Shown here in pieces: positions 48,302 to 58,059 of a stretch of DNA of 64,000 nucleotides (its first letter is position 1; each line of letters begins with the position of its first letter). The translations under genes and the position numbers were made by a program. Origin of the DNA: Prevotella sp. P5-108 (GTDB lineage Bacteria; Bacteroidota; Bacteroidia; Bacteroidales; Bacteroidaceae); contig NZ_NPJJ01000063.1 in assembly GCF_002251385.1 (NCBI RefSeq), positions 37,884-101,883 on the forward strand, written 5' to 3'. The notes beneath the pieces are model-generated. The model had not been told where the DNA came from, made no database searches, and saw nothing but the letters and a program-made list of their open reading frames with translations.

Positions 48302-48358
48302 ACAAAAAAGACGGGAAGAATGTCGGCAACAATCATCTGCAACATTCTTCCCGTCTCT
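48302..48358. terminator. Bidirectional terminator
   Basis: Fourteen-bp perfect stem GACGGGAAGAATGT / ACATTCTTCCCGTC with an 18-base loop; a T-run on the minus strand (from the A-run at 48304-48309) and TCTCT on the plus strand. It serves the TPR gene and the convergent Spy-like gene. Confidence 0.92.
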
Positions 48359-48374
48359 CTATAAACGGATGGGG

Positions 48375-48815
48375 CTATTTCTCTCTCGGGGCACGAGGAC
48401 AGCGGGCTGCACGGCGGAAAGCCTGACGATGGAAGCAGTCTTCGGCACGAAGAATCTTCATCACCACGCGGCCAGGCAGAACAGCCAGAAACTTGCGGTG
48501 ATACTGCTGCTGGATGCGGCGTATCTGCACATCGATGTTGTCCATGCGATGGATGGCGCGGGCACAGGCGTTGTCGTCGCCGAAATCGGCCATGCGGCGA
48601 TACTGGCGCATCTCATCGAAGAGGGCACGCTGCTTGGTCTGCATCTCACGGAAAAGAGGCAGGAACTTATCTATCTGGGCAGGCGTGAGATCTGCTTCCT
48701 TGACAATGAAAGTCTCCATATCCGCCTGAAATCGTCGGGGGTTGAAATCGTGCTCTGTGGCAGCCGCCACGACAACGAGCAGCAGAGTGATGGACATTAT
48801 CAGTATTCTTTTCAT
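48375..48815 (-). CDS. Spy/CnrX-like exported helical protein
   Basis: 146 residues from MKRILIMSITLLL, with a signal peptide (to about residue 19). The mature part is helical and charged. It contains an LTPAQIDKFLPLFREMQTKQRALFDEMRQ segment like the LTxxQ repeat proteins (Spy, CpxP, ZraP, CnrX). Such proteins are periplasmic chaperones or stress/metal sensors. Last gene of ECF sigma operon 2. The C-terminus is Arg-rich. Longer upstream frame (49163) is antiparallel overlap and not used. Confidence 0.75.
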   Translation of the reverse strand: MKRILIMSITLLLVVVAAATEHDFNPRRFQADMETFIVKEADLTPAQIDKFLPLFREMQTKQRALFDEMRQYRRMADFGDDNACARAIHRMDNIDVQIRRIQQQYHRKFLAVLPGRVVMKILRAEDCFHRQAFRRAARCPRAPREK

Positions 48816-48837
48816 GCTATACCTTATTATATATACA

Positions 48838-49188
48838 TTAATACTCAGACAGCGAAGCATACATATCGCCCTTGTCGTACATGGCATAGTCGGCCATCTC
48901 GTCGATAGAAGCATCGATGGCATGCTGCTCGGCAAGAGCCTTGGTCTGCTGATGCTGCGTATGGGCCAGATAGACAGTAGATGTAAGCAACAGGCCTGCC
49001 AGACAGGCTGCTGAAGCCACATAATAACGGTAACGGTGCCACCATGAATGATGGACAACGGCAGGCTGGTCATCAAGACGGGCCATAAAGTCATCGGCAA
49101 AATGGTCGAAATATCCTTCAGGCACCGTAAAAGGATTGCGGTGGTGACCAGACTGCATGTCATTAAGATTGATTTCGCTCATATTCAT
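48838..49188 (-). CDS. Short anti-sigma-like membrane protein (operon 2)
   Basis: 116 residues: about 50 cytoplasmic residues with NPFTVPEGYFDHFADDFMARL, one membrane segment (about 57-78), and about 40 extracytoplasmic residues ending YASLSEY. The PEGYF motif recurs in Bacteroidetes membrane proteins next to ECF sigma genes. It lies between the sigma and Spy-like genes. Anti-sigma function is inferred from position and topology. Confidence 0.72.
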   Translation of the reverse strand: MNMSEINLNDMQSGHHRNPFTVPEGYFDHFADDFMARLDDQPAVVHHSWWHRYRYYVASAACLAGLLLTSTVYLAHTQHQQTKALAEQHAIDASIDEMADYAMYDKGDMYASLSEY

Positions 49189-49225
49189 TCACTTTATACG
49201 TTTGACGATTGTATCTTCGAATAGT

Positions 49226-49765
49226 TTAATCACGCTGCTTAATATAATCCAAAACTTTCTGGGCTGCAATGTGGTAATTGGCCTTTAGAGCGCCCTCGGT
49301 ACGCTCGAGCATCTTGCTCATCTCTGAGTATTTCATCTCATCGTAATAGCGGAGCAGGAAAACCGTGCGCTGCATGTCGGGAAGTTGGGCAATGGCTTCC
49401 TGCAAGAGGGCCTCGGTGGCGTCGCCGTCGAAATACTCGTCAGCCATCAGGTGCCGGGCGGCGTAGAGGTCGGCATCGGCGTCGGCCACGTTCTTCTTGC
49501 GGCGCAGAAAGTCGAGCGACTCGTTGACGGCAATACTGTAGAGCCATGTGGAAATCTTGGAATCGGCCTTGAACCTGTCGATATTCATCCACGCCTTCAT
49601 CAGCACATTCTGCATCACATCGTCGGCGTCGTCGTGATAGAGCACAAAGTGTCGTATCTTCCAATACAGCATCTCGCTATACTGGCTGACGATGAGCCCG
49701 AATGCCTTGCGCTTGGTCTCGGGCGACGCGAGCATCTTCAGAAGTGTGTTGTCGTCGACTGTCAT
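49226..49765 (-). CDS. ECF-type RNA polymerase sigma factor (operon 2)
   Basis: 179 residues; sigma region 2 (YHDDADDVMQNVLMKAWMNIDRF, WLYSIAVNESLDFLRRKK) and region 4 (LPDMQRTVFLLRYYDEMKYSEMSKMLERTEGALKANYHIA) are clear. Its start codon overlaps the stop of the L,D-transpeptidase gene by four bases, so expression of the two is coupled. Confidence 0.94.
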   Translation of the reverse strand: MTVDDNTLLKMLASPETKRKAFGLIVSQYSEMLYWKIRHFVLYHDDADDVMQNVLMKAWMNIDRFKADSKISTWLYSIAVNESLDFLRRKKNVADADADLYAARHLMADEYFDGDATEALLQEAIAQLPDMQRTVFLLRYYDEMKYSEMSKMLERTEGALKANYHIAAQKVLDYIKQRD

Positions 49766-51300
49766 CGGTAATTGTTCAGATATCGGTTGATTACGGCATC
49801 ATAACCATAGATGTCGGCATACTCACACATATGACCCTGGGGGTCGGGATAGAGGGTGTAATAGGTAATGAACAACGGCACTACCGGGTCGAGGCTCTTG
49901 GAACGGATAACCATACGGCGCTTGAGCGTATCAGCTTGGGCTTCGCCGTCGCGGGCCAGCATGGCTGTCATCGAATACTGTATCTTGGCTTTGACCGACG
50001 GGGCTTTGTCGGCGAGAAGGAAGACAGCCAGGTCGTAGGGGCGCTCAACTCGCACGCAACCATGAGAGACTGCGCGCACAGCACGTCTGAAAAATCCGCG
50101 GGATGAAGTGTCGTGGAGATAAACGGAGAAAGAATTGGGGAAACGGAATACTATACGCCCCAAGGAATTGCCCTCGCCACCTTTCTGCACAACCGAATAG
50201 GCGGACGAAAGCAGCATTTCTGATGTGAAATGTGGCCAGGAGACGGTCTTACCCGTACTGCGCTCGCGCACAATGTAATGGTTGCGGGCGAAATAGGCAC
50301 TGTCGCCGATGTGGCGTACCACGCTGTTGCGGATAATGCTCCTCGGGATAATCCATTGAGGGTTGAGGTCCATACGGGAAATATCGCTGACGAGCAGAGG
50401 GGTCTTGGTAGACACGGCTCCCAGTCCTACACGCATCTGCATGGTGGTCTCGCCGTCGACAGCGGTCAGCATAAATGCCGGCACATTGACCATCACATAT
50501 TTGGGGCAAGTCTGGGGATGTCGGTGGGTGCGCCAGCGGCGGCGCTCCATATTGGCCATTATCCGCGAGTAGGCTGGCGTCTGCGGCGGAGTGGTCTGCA
50601 GCATCTGCGCAAACCGCCGATACAGAGAGTCGACGGGCTGGACATCGTGCAGGAAGACGGCTACGCTGTCGGCCTCGACCTTGGCGAGAGCGCGCTGGTA
50701 GAACGCACGGTTAGGGGTGTCCATCCCAACATCAAAAAGGGTGCGATAGCCGAGGCTTATACGCGCCGTGTCGACGAGGTCAATGCGGTTGAGAAGCACG
50801 CGGGGGTTGACATAACCGAAGCGTTGGCCCGTCACATAGCGCAGATATGACTTGGTAAGATTGTACTCCAGCCGAGCCACGACACGACTGGCTGTGTGGA
50901 GCGTGTCAAACTGCAGGTGGCGCATACGATGGAGGTCGGCCTCTATCTGGGACACACGAAAACGATTGGGACTGAAGCCAATCTTGTCGACATGACGCAG
51001 ATAGGCCAAGAGAGTGTCAGCCCGGCGGTCGACGCCCTGACGGTCTACCCAAAGGAGGCGTCCACCCTGCTGGTAATAATTGCGAAGAAAATAATCGGAA
51101 GCGACCGTATCTCGGTCATCGCGCACTTGGCGGTCCAAATGCTGCTTGAGACGCGACAGGCTGACCACATAGTCAGACACACGCATCGTGGAAAAATCAT
51201 CCAAGGTAAGGTCGCGGTTGGGATTGACATCCTTTTCGCTACAGGTGACAAGCGAAAAGGCGGCAACCGCAATAAAGAATAGTTTCAGGAGGCTCGACAC
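49762..51300 (-). CDS. L,D-transpeptidase lipoprotein (YcbB/LdtD-like)
   Basis: 512 residues starting with GTG; signal with lipobox (LVTC). The catalytic YkuD domain contains the SHGCVRVE motif with nucleophile Cys415. The preceding several hundred helical residues resemble the scaffold of YcbB-type enzymes, including the conserved YVMVNVPAFMLTAVDG entry strand. It forms 3-3 peptidoglycan cross-links or attaches proteins. Translationally coupled to an ECF sigma gene, which suggests cell-wall stress control. Confidence 0.92.
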   Translation of the reverse strand: MSSLLKLFFIAVAAFSLVTCSEKDVNPNRDLTLDDFSTMRVSDYVVSLSRLKQHLDRQVRDDRDTVASDYFLRNYYQQGGRLLWVDRQGVDRRADTLLAYLRHVDKIGFSPNRFRVSQIEADLHRMRHLQFDTLHTASRVVARLEYNLTKSYLRYVTGQRFGYVNPRVLLNRIDLVDTARISLGYRTLFDVGMDTPNRAFYQRALAKVEADSVAVFLHDVQPVDSLYRRFAQMLQTTPPQTPAYSRIMANMERRRWRTHRHPQTCPKYVMVNVPAFMLTAVDGETTMQMRVGLGAVSTKTPLLVSDISRMDLNPQWIIPRSIIRNSVVRHIGDSAYFARNHYIVRERSTGKTVSWPHFTSEMLLSSAYSVVQKGGEGNSLGRIVFRFPNSFSVYLHDTSSRGFFRRAVRAVSHGCVRVERPYDLAVFLLADKAPSVKAKIQYSMTAMLARDGEAQADTLKRRMVIRSKSLDPVVPLFITYYTLYPDPQGHMCEYADIYGYDAVINRYLNNYR

Positions 51301-51303
51301 GGA

Positions 51304-51612
51304 CTACTTGACAGAGATTTTGCGAACACACTTGCCCACCTTTACGATATAGCAACCCTTGGGCAAGCTGAGTTCAAAGCGCTTGTCTTCACCTTCTACT
51401 TTGACGTTCATCACTCTTACTCCAGCCACGTTGTAGATTTGAAGGACCTCTCCCTCAGCACCGGTAACACGCAGGATGGAGTTGGCGTAAGATATAGAAA
51501 TCTGCTGGAAATCGGTCTCCACAATCTCTATGCCTGGGTTGGCCATCGCCGACGACGGCATGGCAAAGGCGACGAACAAAGCAAAAACAGATACGAGTAT
51601 ATTTTTTATCAT
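51304..51612 (-). CDS. Short exported protein resembling a T9SS C-terminal sorting domain
   Basis: 102 residues from MIKNILVSVFALF: a signal peptide (to about residue 25, AMAN) and one beta-sandwich module ending LSLPKGCYIVKVGKCVRKISVK. This end matches the pattern of type IX secretion type-A C-terminal domains (IYNVAGVRV then GxYIVKV). It is a sorting-domain-like module without cargo. Such stand-alone copies recur in Prevotella-type genomes and their role is not known. It lies three bases before the L,D-transpeptidase gene. Confidence 0.75.
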   Translation of the reverse strand: MIKNILVSVFALFVAFAMPSSAMANPGIEIVETDFQQISISYANSILRVTGAEGEVLQIYNVAGVRVMNVKVEGEDKRFELSLPKGCYIVKVGKCVRKISVK

Positions 51613-51638
51613 AAGCCTTTCAATATTGTATTTCAATG

Positions 51639-51646
51639 CAAAAATA
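51639..51646 (-). promoter_or_regulatory. Promoter -7 element of ECF sigma operon 2
   Basis: TATTTTTG on the minus strand, 26 bases before the ATG at 51612; it supports that start over the in-frame one at 51663. Confidence 0.6.
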
Positions 51647-51702
51647 GGTAATTTATCGCACACTATCCATCATTTGCACGAACAAAATGAGCGTCATTAA
51701 AA

Positions 51703-52620
51703 CTATTTAACATCTATCACCATGCCTTCATTGGCCAAGACGGTGTTGGGGAAGATGGCAACGGCCTCGTCGAGGATAGTCTGCTCGTTCTCATAGCGGG
51801 CACTGAAATGTCCCAAGACCAACTTGCCGACTCCGGCGGCCCGCGCTACCTTTGCGGCTTGCTCCGATGTGCTGTGGTAGTAGAGCTTGGCGCGGTCGGC
51901 GCAGGCTTTGTCGTAGGTACTCTCATGATAAAGCACGGTAGCGCCTTCCACGAGCTTATGCAACTTGGGCATATAGCGCGTGTCACTACAGTAAGCATAG
52001 CTGCGAGGTGGGTCTGCAGGGAAAGTAAGGCGCGAATTGGGGACTACAGAGCCATCCTCGGTCGTCCAGTCTGCGCCGTTCTTGATGTTGGCGATATGAC
52101 ATACGGGGATATGATAGAAGTCTATCATGTCCCGACGTATGTGCGGGAGTGTCGGTTTCTCACAAAAAAGGAAACCGCAACAAGGCATACGATGCTCAAG
52201 GGGAATGGTAGTCACCGTGAGGCTACGGTCTTCATAGATAACGGTAGTCGCCGCGGTATCAATCGCATGGAACTCGACCTTATATTCAAGTCCCTGACAG
52301 TAAGCTTGCATCTCCACCTCCAGGATGGGTTGCAACTCCGCCGGAGCATGGACATGCAGCGGTGCTGTACGCCCCAACATGCCGAATGTGGATATCATCC
52401 CGATAAGCCCGAAGCAATGGTCGCCATGCAGATGGGAAATAAAAACGTGGCCAATGCGCGAGAAACTCACGCGCGAACGACGGAGCTGTATCTGGGTGCC
52501 CTCTCCGCAGTCTATCATGAACATCTTGTCGCGCAGCTCTACCACCTGCGCCGATGCATTGTGGCGCAGCGTGGGCAGCGCACTGCCACACCCGAGTATA
52601 TGTACCTTGAATGATTCCAA
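51703..52620 (-). CDS. rnz: Ribonuclease Z
   Basis: 305 residues of the metallo-beta-lactamase fold with the zinc motif HLHGDH and later His ligands (LGHFSARY; the His of LYHEST). The family normally matures tRNA 3' ends. It lies four bases after the lipoprotein gene on the same transcript. Confidence 0.95.
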   Translation of the reverse strand: MESFKVHILGCGSALPTLRHNASAQVVELRDKMFMIDCGEGTQIQLRRSRVSFSRIGHVFISHLHGDHCFGLIGMISTFGMLGRTAPLHVHAPAELQPILEVEMQAYCQGLEYKVEFHAIDTAATTVIYEDRSLTVTTIPLEHRMPCCGFLFCEKPTLPHIRRDMIDFYHIPVCHIANIKNGADWTTEDGSVVPNSRLTFPADPPRSYAYCSDTRYMPKLHKLVEGATVLYHESTYDKACADRAKLYYHSTSEQAAKVARAAGVGKLVLGHFSARYENEQTILDEAVAIFPNTVLANEGMVIDVK

Positions 52621-52624
52621 AACG

Positions 52625-53197
52625 TTAATCGTTACTATTCACAGGTTGGCGCTTGAAGGCGTAGATGCCCTGATGATTTTCGAGATATAGGCTGTCGGCT
52701 CCCAGAACGTCAATGCCAAAGGTGTCACGATTGAGAATGAGCTTGCAATTGCATATCTTCCACGCCGTCCAAGGGTTGCTTTCGGCTTTGACTGCCGATG
52801 CCACTGTTCCACCTTCCTGTATTTCAAAGTTCTTGTCAATGCTGGTCCATCTGCCGAGCAACGTGGTGATGTTGATGGCCTGCGAGGCTTGCATCTCTCC
52901 ATCACTATTCTTGAAGCCGACAACTGCCATGCGGTCGCCGACCAACATTCCGCCTTTGACGGTCATCTCCACATCGTCGGCATCCAACATATAGGTTATG
53001 GTGTCGCCCTCGTCGGTCACCAATTCAAGAGAATGCATCGACGTGCCACTTCCGCACACTCCATAGACCGTAGAATCCGGCGTCTCCATAACCTCCACGC
53101 TATCCGCGTCGGCATTATTGTCCGCGTTCTTCTGTCCTCCGCATCCCATCATCATCATTACGACTCCAATGGTCAAGATAAAACATACCTTCTTCAT
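52625..53197 (-). CDS. Small lipoprotein
   Basis: 190 residues from MKKVCFILTIGVV with a lipobox (MMMMGC) and an Asn/Asp-rich linker. The mature part has two beta-rich halves: STVYGVCGSGTSMHSLELVTDEG with MLVGDRMAVVG, and the C-terminal GIDVLGADSLYLENHQGIYAFKR. No named family is recognised. It lies between mazG (10 bases) and rnz (4 bases). The frame extension to 53281 would overlap mazG. Confidence 0.75.
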   Translation of the reverse strand: MKKVCFILTIGVVMMMMGCGGQKNADNNADADSVEVMETPDSTVYGVCGSGTSMHSLELVTDEGDTITYMLDADDVEMTVKGGMLVGDRMAVVGFKNSDGEMQASQAINITTLLGRWTSIDKNFEIQEGGTVASAVKAESNPWTAWKICNCKLILNRDTFGIDVLGADSLYLENHQGIYAFKRQPVNSND

Positions 53198-53207
53198 TGT
53201 ATATCTT

Positions 53208-54062
53208 TTATTGGTTATCATTCTCATTGTATTGGTTATCATTCTTGCGTTCCTGACACTTAGCTTCATTCCAGAGGTCATCCATCTCCCCGAGAGTCAT
53301 ATCTTTAAGCTCTTTTCCAGCCTCTTTGGCCTTCTGCTCTACGTAGCCAAAGCGGCGGATGAACTTCTGGTTGGTCTGCTCGAGCGCGTTGTCGGGATTG
53401 AGATGATAGAGACGAGCGGCATTGATGACGCTGAAGAGGAAATCACCAAGTTCCTTTTCAGAGTTGATAGCGTCGTCCTTGGCGAGTTCAACCTCAAGCT
53501 CGTTGAGTTCTTCCCGCACCTTATCCCAAACATCTTCACGTTTCTGCCAGTCAAAGCCCACATTGCGGGCCTTGTCCTGGATGCGGTAGGCTTTGATGAG
53601 CGAAGGCAGCGAGGCTGGCACACCGGAAAGCACGGTCTTGTTGCCGTCCTTTTCCTTTTGTTTGATTTGTTCCCAAGTCTGCTCCACCTCCTCGCTGTTG
53701 TGCGGCATGTCGCCCGAGTCCGTCTTCGGATCATCCCGCCATCCCGTCCAATCTATAAATGGATGACGGAACATCAGCTTGCGGGCCTCTTGGTTGCAGA
53801 CATCAGCGATGTCAAATTGGCCGGATTCGTCTCCAAGAATGGCATAGAACAGCACATGCTCCATGACATCACCGAGCTCCTTTTTCACATTATGCATATC
53901 ATTGTTCATCAATGCGTCAGCAAGCTCGAAGGTTTCTTCAATGGTATTGGGACGCAGACTCTGAAACGTCTGCTTGCGGTCCCAGGGACACTCTTTGCGA
54001 AGGCGCTCCTGGACATCAAGCAGGTGGCCAAAGGCTTCTATTTTAGCTTCTCTCGTATTCAT
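53208..54062 (-). CDS. mazG: MazG nucleoside triphosphate pyrophosphohydrolase
   Basis: 284 residues from MNTREAKIEAFGHLL. Two MazG domains are present: the first has EETFELADAL, KKELGDVMEHVLF (ExxxD metal motif) and the second has REELNELEVEL, KELGDFLFSVINAARL. MazG hydrolyses non-canonical or excess NTPs to NMP and pyrophosphate. It is divergent from valS; a start seven codons upstream (54083) is possible, but it falls at the promoter. Confidence 0.95.
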   Translation of the reverse strand: MNTREAKIEAFGHLLDVQERLRKECPWDRKQTFQSLRPNTIEETFELADALMNNDMHNVKKELGDVMEHVLFYAILGDESGQFDIADVCNQEARKLMFRHPFIDWTGWRDDPKTDSGDMPHNSEEVEQTWEQIKQKEKDGNKTVLSGVPASLPSLIKAYRIQDKARNVGFDWQKREDVWDKVREELNELEVELAKDDAINSEKELGDFLFSVINAARLYHLNPDNALEQTNQKFIRRFGYVEQKAKEAGKELKDMTLGEMDDLWNEAKCQERKNDNQYNENDNQ

Positions 54063-54080
54063 TGTTATATTTTTTCTATG

Positions 54081-54088
54081 CAAAAGTA
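54081..54088 (-). promoter_or_regulatory. mazG promoter -7 element
   Basis: TACTTTTG on the minus strand, 18 bases before the mazG ATG. Confidence 0.6.
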
Positions 54089-54110
54089 AGTAAATTTCAA
54101 TAAATTCTTG

Positions 54111-54118
54111 TAACTTTG
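54111..54118 (+). promoter_or_regulatory. valS promoter -7 element
   Basis: TAACTTTG, 39 bases before the valS ATG; it faces the mazG promoter with only 22 bases between the two -7 elements, so the two polymerase sites must overlap. Confidence 0.65.
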
Positions 54119-54157
54119 CAATGATTTTTTTAACATGTTATTATTAATCCGAAAAAT

Positions 54158-56869
54158 ATGGAATTAGCAAGTAAGTACGACCCACGTGAAGTGGAGTCGA
54201 AATGGTACAAGTACTGGCTTGACAACAAACTCTTCAGCAGCAAGCCAGACGGAAGAGAACCATACACCATTGTCATCCCACCTCCCAATGTAACTGGCGT
54301 GTTACACATGGGTCACATGCTCAACAACACCATCCAGGATATTCTGGTGCGACGCGCCCGCATGGAAGGCAAGAATGCTTGTTGGGTACCCGGAACCGAC
54401 CACGCCTCGATAGCGACTGAAGCCAAGGTGGTGAAGAGACTTGCTGAACAAGGTATTAAGAAGCATGACCTCACCCGCGATGAATTCCTGAAGCATGCTT
54501 GGGACTGGACCAACGAACATGGTGGCATTATCCTCAAGCAGCTACGCCGTTTGGGTGCATCATGCGATTGGGACCGCACCGCATTCACCATGGATGAGAA
54601 GCGCTCTCAAAGCGTCATCAAAGTTTTTGTTGACCTCTACAACAAGGGACTTATCTACCGCGGACTGCGCATGGTAAACTGGGACCCCAAGGCCCAGACT
54701 GCACTCAGCAATGAGGAGGTTATCTACAAGGATGAGCAGTCCAAGCTCTATAATCTTAAATATTACATTGCTCCTGACTGTGATTGCTCGGATATTGACC
54801 AAGCAGCCGAAGGCAATGTCATCCATAAGGACGAGAAGGGTTACTATGCAGTGGTAGCCACCACGCGCCCTGAGACCATCATGGGCGACACCGCGATGTG
54901 TATCAACCCCAAAGACCCCAAGAACCAATGGCTTAGAGGCAAGAAGGTTATCGTACCACTCGTGGGACGTGTCATCCCCGTCATCGAGGACCGCTATGTA
55001 GACATAGAGTTTGGTACAGGATGTCTGAAGGTTACCCCTGCACACGACACCAACGACAATATGCTGGGCAAGACACACCATCTCGAGACCATCGATATCT
55101 TCAATGCCGACGCCACCATTTCCGCGGCGTCTCCGCTGTATGTCGGCATGGACCGTTTTGACTGTCGTCGCCAGATTACAAAGGACCTTCAGGCCGCCGG
55201 ACTTATGGAACGCATCGAAGACTATAATAATAAGGTGGGCTATTCAGAGCGAAACCCCGACACGGCGATAGAGCCACGCCTCTCCTTACAGTGGTTCCTT
55301 CGCATGCAGCACTTCGCTGACATCGCCCTACCTCCCGTTATGGACGGCGAGATGAACTTCTACCCCGCCAAATACAAGACTACATACAAGAACTGGCTCG
55401 ACAACATCCAGGATTGGTGCATTTCGCGCCAGTTGTGGTGGGGTCACCGCATACCCGCCTACTTCTATGGCGACGGCGAAGAAGACTTCGTGGTAGCCGA
55501 GACCGCCGACGAGGCGCTGAAGATGGCTCAGGCAAAGACCGGCAATGCCGCTCTGACCGCTGATGACCTCAAACAGGACGAAGATGCACTCGATACATGG
55601 TTCTCCTCATGGTTGTGGCCCATCTCCCTCTTTGATGGCATCAACAACCCAGGCAACGAGGAACTCAATTATTACTACCCCACCAGCGACCTGGTTACCG
55701 GACCAGACATTATCTTCTTCTGGGTAGCCCGCATGATTATGGCTGGCGAGGAGTACACCGGCAAGATACCGTTCAAGAACGTCTACTTCACCGGTATCGT
55801 ACGCGACAAGCTGGGCCGAAAGATGTCCAAGAGTCTCGGCAACTCTCCCGACCCCATCGAACTTATCGAGAAGTTCGGCGCCGATGGCGTGCGCATGGGC
55901 ATGATGCTCTCCGCCCCCGCCGGCAACGACATCCTCTTCGATGAGAGCCTGTGCGAGCAGGGCCGCAACTTCAACAACAAGATTTGGAATGCCTTCCGTC
56001 TGGTTCAGGGATGGACCGTTGCCGACGGCGAGCAGCCCGAGGCAAGCCGCATAGCCACCGAGTGGTTCGACGCCAAGCTCAAGCAGACCAACGAGGAGGT
56101 CGACGACCTCTTCCGCAAGTACCGCATCTCCGAGGCATTGATGGCTGTCTACCGCCTGTTCTGGGATGAGTTTTCCAGCTGGTACCTCGAGATGGTCAAG
56201 CCCGCCTACATCAATGGCGAAGCCCAGCCCATCGACCGCGCCACTTACGACAAGACACTGCGCTTCTTCGAGACACTGCTCAAGATGCTGCACCCCTTCA
56301 TGCCGTTTATCACCGAGGAGCTGTGGCAGCACATCTACGACCGCAAGGATGGCGAGAGCATCATGCGCGACGCGCTGAAGGTTTCCGCTCCCACCGAGGC
56401 CGAACTTACCCTCATCTCGCAGATTGAGGAGGTGAAGCAGATAGTAAGCGGCGTGCGCATGGTACGCAACCAGAAGAACATTGCGCCCAAGGAGCAGTTG
56501 GCTCTGCAGGCCATCGGCACCAACGCCTTCGCTGCCTACAACGCCGTCATCACCAAGATGGCCAACCTCAGCAGCATCGACGTAGTGAGCGACAAGGATG
56601 CCAGCGCCAGCGCCTTTATGGTGGGCACTCACGAGTTTGCCGTACCTCTGGGCGACCTCATCGACGTCGAGGCCGAGATAGCCAAGGCCGAGGCACAGCT
56701 CAAGCACCTCGAAGGCTTCCTCATGGGTATCCGCAAGAAGCTCGCCAACGAGAAGTTCGTCGCCAATGCCCCCGAGGCTGTCGTAGCCATGGAGCGCAAG
56801 AAGGAGAGCGACTCGCTCGAGAAGATTGCAGCACTCCAGGAGTCGATTGCTGAGCTCAGAAAGAAATAG
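54158..56869 (+). CDS. valS: Valyl-tRNA synthetase
   Basis: A 903-residue class I synthetase with HIGH-type motif HMGH in [13 protein letters not shown], an editing CP1 domain (about 200-400), KMSKS in [12 protein letters not shown], an anticodon-binding domain and the C-terminal coiled-coil arm ([24 protein letters not shown]). It charges tRNA-Val. Confidence 0.98.
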   Translation: MELASKYDPREVESKWYKYWLDNKLFSSKPDGREPYTIVIPPPNVTGVLHMGHMLNNTIQDILVRRARMEGKNACWVPGTDHASIATEAKVVKRLAEQGIKKHDLTRDEFLKHAWDWTNEHGGIILKQLRRLGASCDWDRTAFTMDEKRSQSVIKVFVDLYNKGLIYRGLRMVNWDPKAQTALSNEEVIYKDEQSKLYNLKYYIAPDCDCSDIDQAAEGNVIHKDEKGYYAVVATTRPETIMGDTAMCINPKDPKNQWLRGKKVIVPLVGRVIPVIEDRYVDIEFGTGCLKVTPAHDTNDNMLGKTHHLETIDIFNADATISAASPLYVGMDRFDCRRQITKDLQAAGLMERIEDYNNKVGYSERNPDTAIEPRLSLQWFLRMQHFADIALPPVMDGEMNFYPAKYKTTYKNWLDNIQDWCISRQLWWGHRIPAYFYGDGEEDFVVAETADEALKMAQAKTGNAALTADDLKQDEDALDTWFSSWLWPISLFDGINNPGNEELNYYYPTSDLVTGPDIIFFWVARMIMAGEEYTGKIPFKNVYFTGIVRDKLGRKMSKSLGNSPDPIELIEKFGADGVRMGMMLSAPAGNDILFDESLCEQGRNFNNKIWNAFRLVQGWTVADGEQPEASRIATEWFDAKLKQTNEEVDDLFRKYRISEALMAVYRLFWDEFSSWYLEMVKPAYINGEAQPIDRATYDKTLRFFETLLKMLHPFMPFITEELWQHIYDRKDGESIMRDALKVSAPTEAELTLISQIEEVKQIVSGVRMVRNQKNIAPKEQLALQAIGTNAFAAYNAVITKMANLSSIDVVSDKDASASAFMVGTHEFAVPLGDLIDVEAEIAKAEAQLKHLEGFLMGIRKKLANEKFVANAPEAVVAMERKKESDSLEKIAALQESIAELRKK

Positions 56870-56892
56870 AACTCATTAAATACTTAATCATT

Positions 56893-58056
56893 ATGAAGCG
56901 TTTTCTCGGTTTGTGTGTGTGTTTCGTGACCCTGTTGTTTACCTCTTGTAGCGACGACAATGCTCCGACACCGCCAGAGACCCAGAAAACGCTTTTTCTT
57001 TACCTTCCTTGGTCGTCTACTGGCCAACCTCCCTACCAGCGCAATCTATATTCGTACTTTATCAACAACATTGAGAATATAGAAAGGGCCATCCGCCAAC
57101 AGGGCGGGATGGGCAATACGCGCCTGCTCACTTTCATCTCGCAGTCGCCTACCTACTCTGCATTGGTAGAAATCAGGTATCAGGGCAACCAGTGCGTCCG
57201 CGACACGCTCAAGCGTTACAATGCCTACGACTACACCAGTGCCTCGGGCATAGCTGCACTCTTAGGCGATGTCAAGACCGCCGCCCCGGCTCCCCGATAT
57301 GCCATGGTCATCGGATGCCATGGCAACGGATGGATTCCAAGCGGTGTCAAGGACTATTACCGTAGCCGCTCGTTTGGCGGAATCGACGCCAAGTTTCAGA
57401 CCGAGCTCTCCGACCTTGCCGAAGGCATCAAGAGAGCAGCCATGCCCCTTCAGTTCATCGCCTTCGACGACTGCTACATGGCGGGAGTCGAAGTGGCATA
57501 CGACCTAAAGGACGCCACCGACCATATCATCGCCTCCACCTCAGAGATTATGGCCGACGGACTGCCTTACTACCGCATCTGGCGCCACCTGGCTGCCACC
57601 AGCCCCGATTATCAGTCCATTGTCAACGAGTTTCATACCTATTACACCCAGCACACCTATCCCTACGGCACGCTCTCGGTGATAGACTGCCGACAGATGG
57701 ACGCTATGGCTGCGTGGATGAAAGACATCAACGGCCGTTACACCTTTGATGCCACCCATATCGACCGTCTGCAGAAACTCGACGGTATGGCACAGACCAT
57801 TTTCTTTGACATGAAGAGCTACATCGATGACCTCTGCGATGCCAATGACCGCAGCCAGTTTGACTATCTGGTCAAGCGACTTGTGCCCTACCACACCCAC
57901 ACCAATGCCGTGTATACCGACCTGAGCGGGTTCAATGGCGGCATAAGCACCATCCCCGTCACCACGTTCTGCGGAATAACAATTTCCGACCCTACTACCA
58001 ACAGTTACGTAGCGGGCCGGAAATCTATGACTGCTTGGTGGCAAGCCACCCATTAG
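56893..58056 (+). CDS. Clostripain-family (C11) cysteine protease lipoprotein
   Basis: 387 residues; lipobox (LLFTSC). The caspase-like catalytic pair is His143 (GCHGNGW) and Cys194 (FDDCYMAGVE) of family C11. Bacteroidetes homologues include the fragipain/PmC11 group, which cleave after basic residues. It lies 23 bases after valS. Its stop codon is three bases from that of the convergent ald gene. Confidence 0.9.
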   Translation: MKRFLGLCVCFVTLLFTSCSDDNAPTPPETQKTLFLYLPWSSTGQPPYQRNLYSYFINNIENIERAIRQQGGMGNTRLLTFISQSPTYSALVEIRYQGNQCVRDTLKRYNAYDYTSASGIAALLGDVKTAAPAPRYAMVIGCHGNGWIPSGVKDYYRSRSFGGIDAKFQTELSDLAEGIKRAAMPLQFIAFDDCYMAGVEVAYDLKDATDHIIASTSEIMADGLPYYRIWRHLAATSPDYQSIVNEFHTYYTQHTYPYGTLSVIDCRQMDAMAAWMKDINGRYTFDATHIDRLQKLDGMAQTIFFDMKSYIDDLCDANDRSQFDYLVKRLVPYHTHTNAVYTDLSGFNGGISTIPVTTFCGITISDPTTNSYVAGRKSMTAWWQATH

Positions 58057-58059
58057 GAG

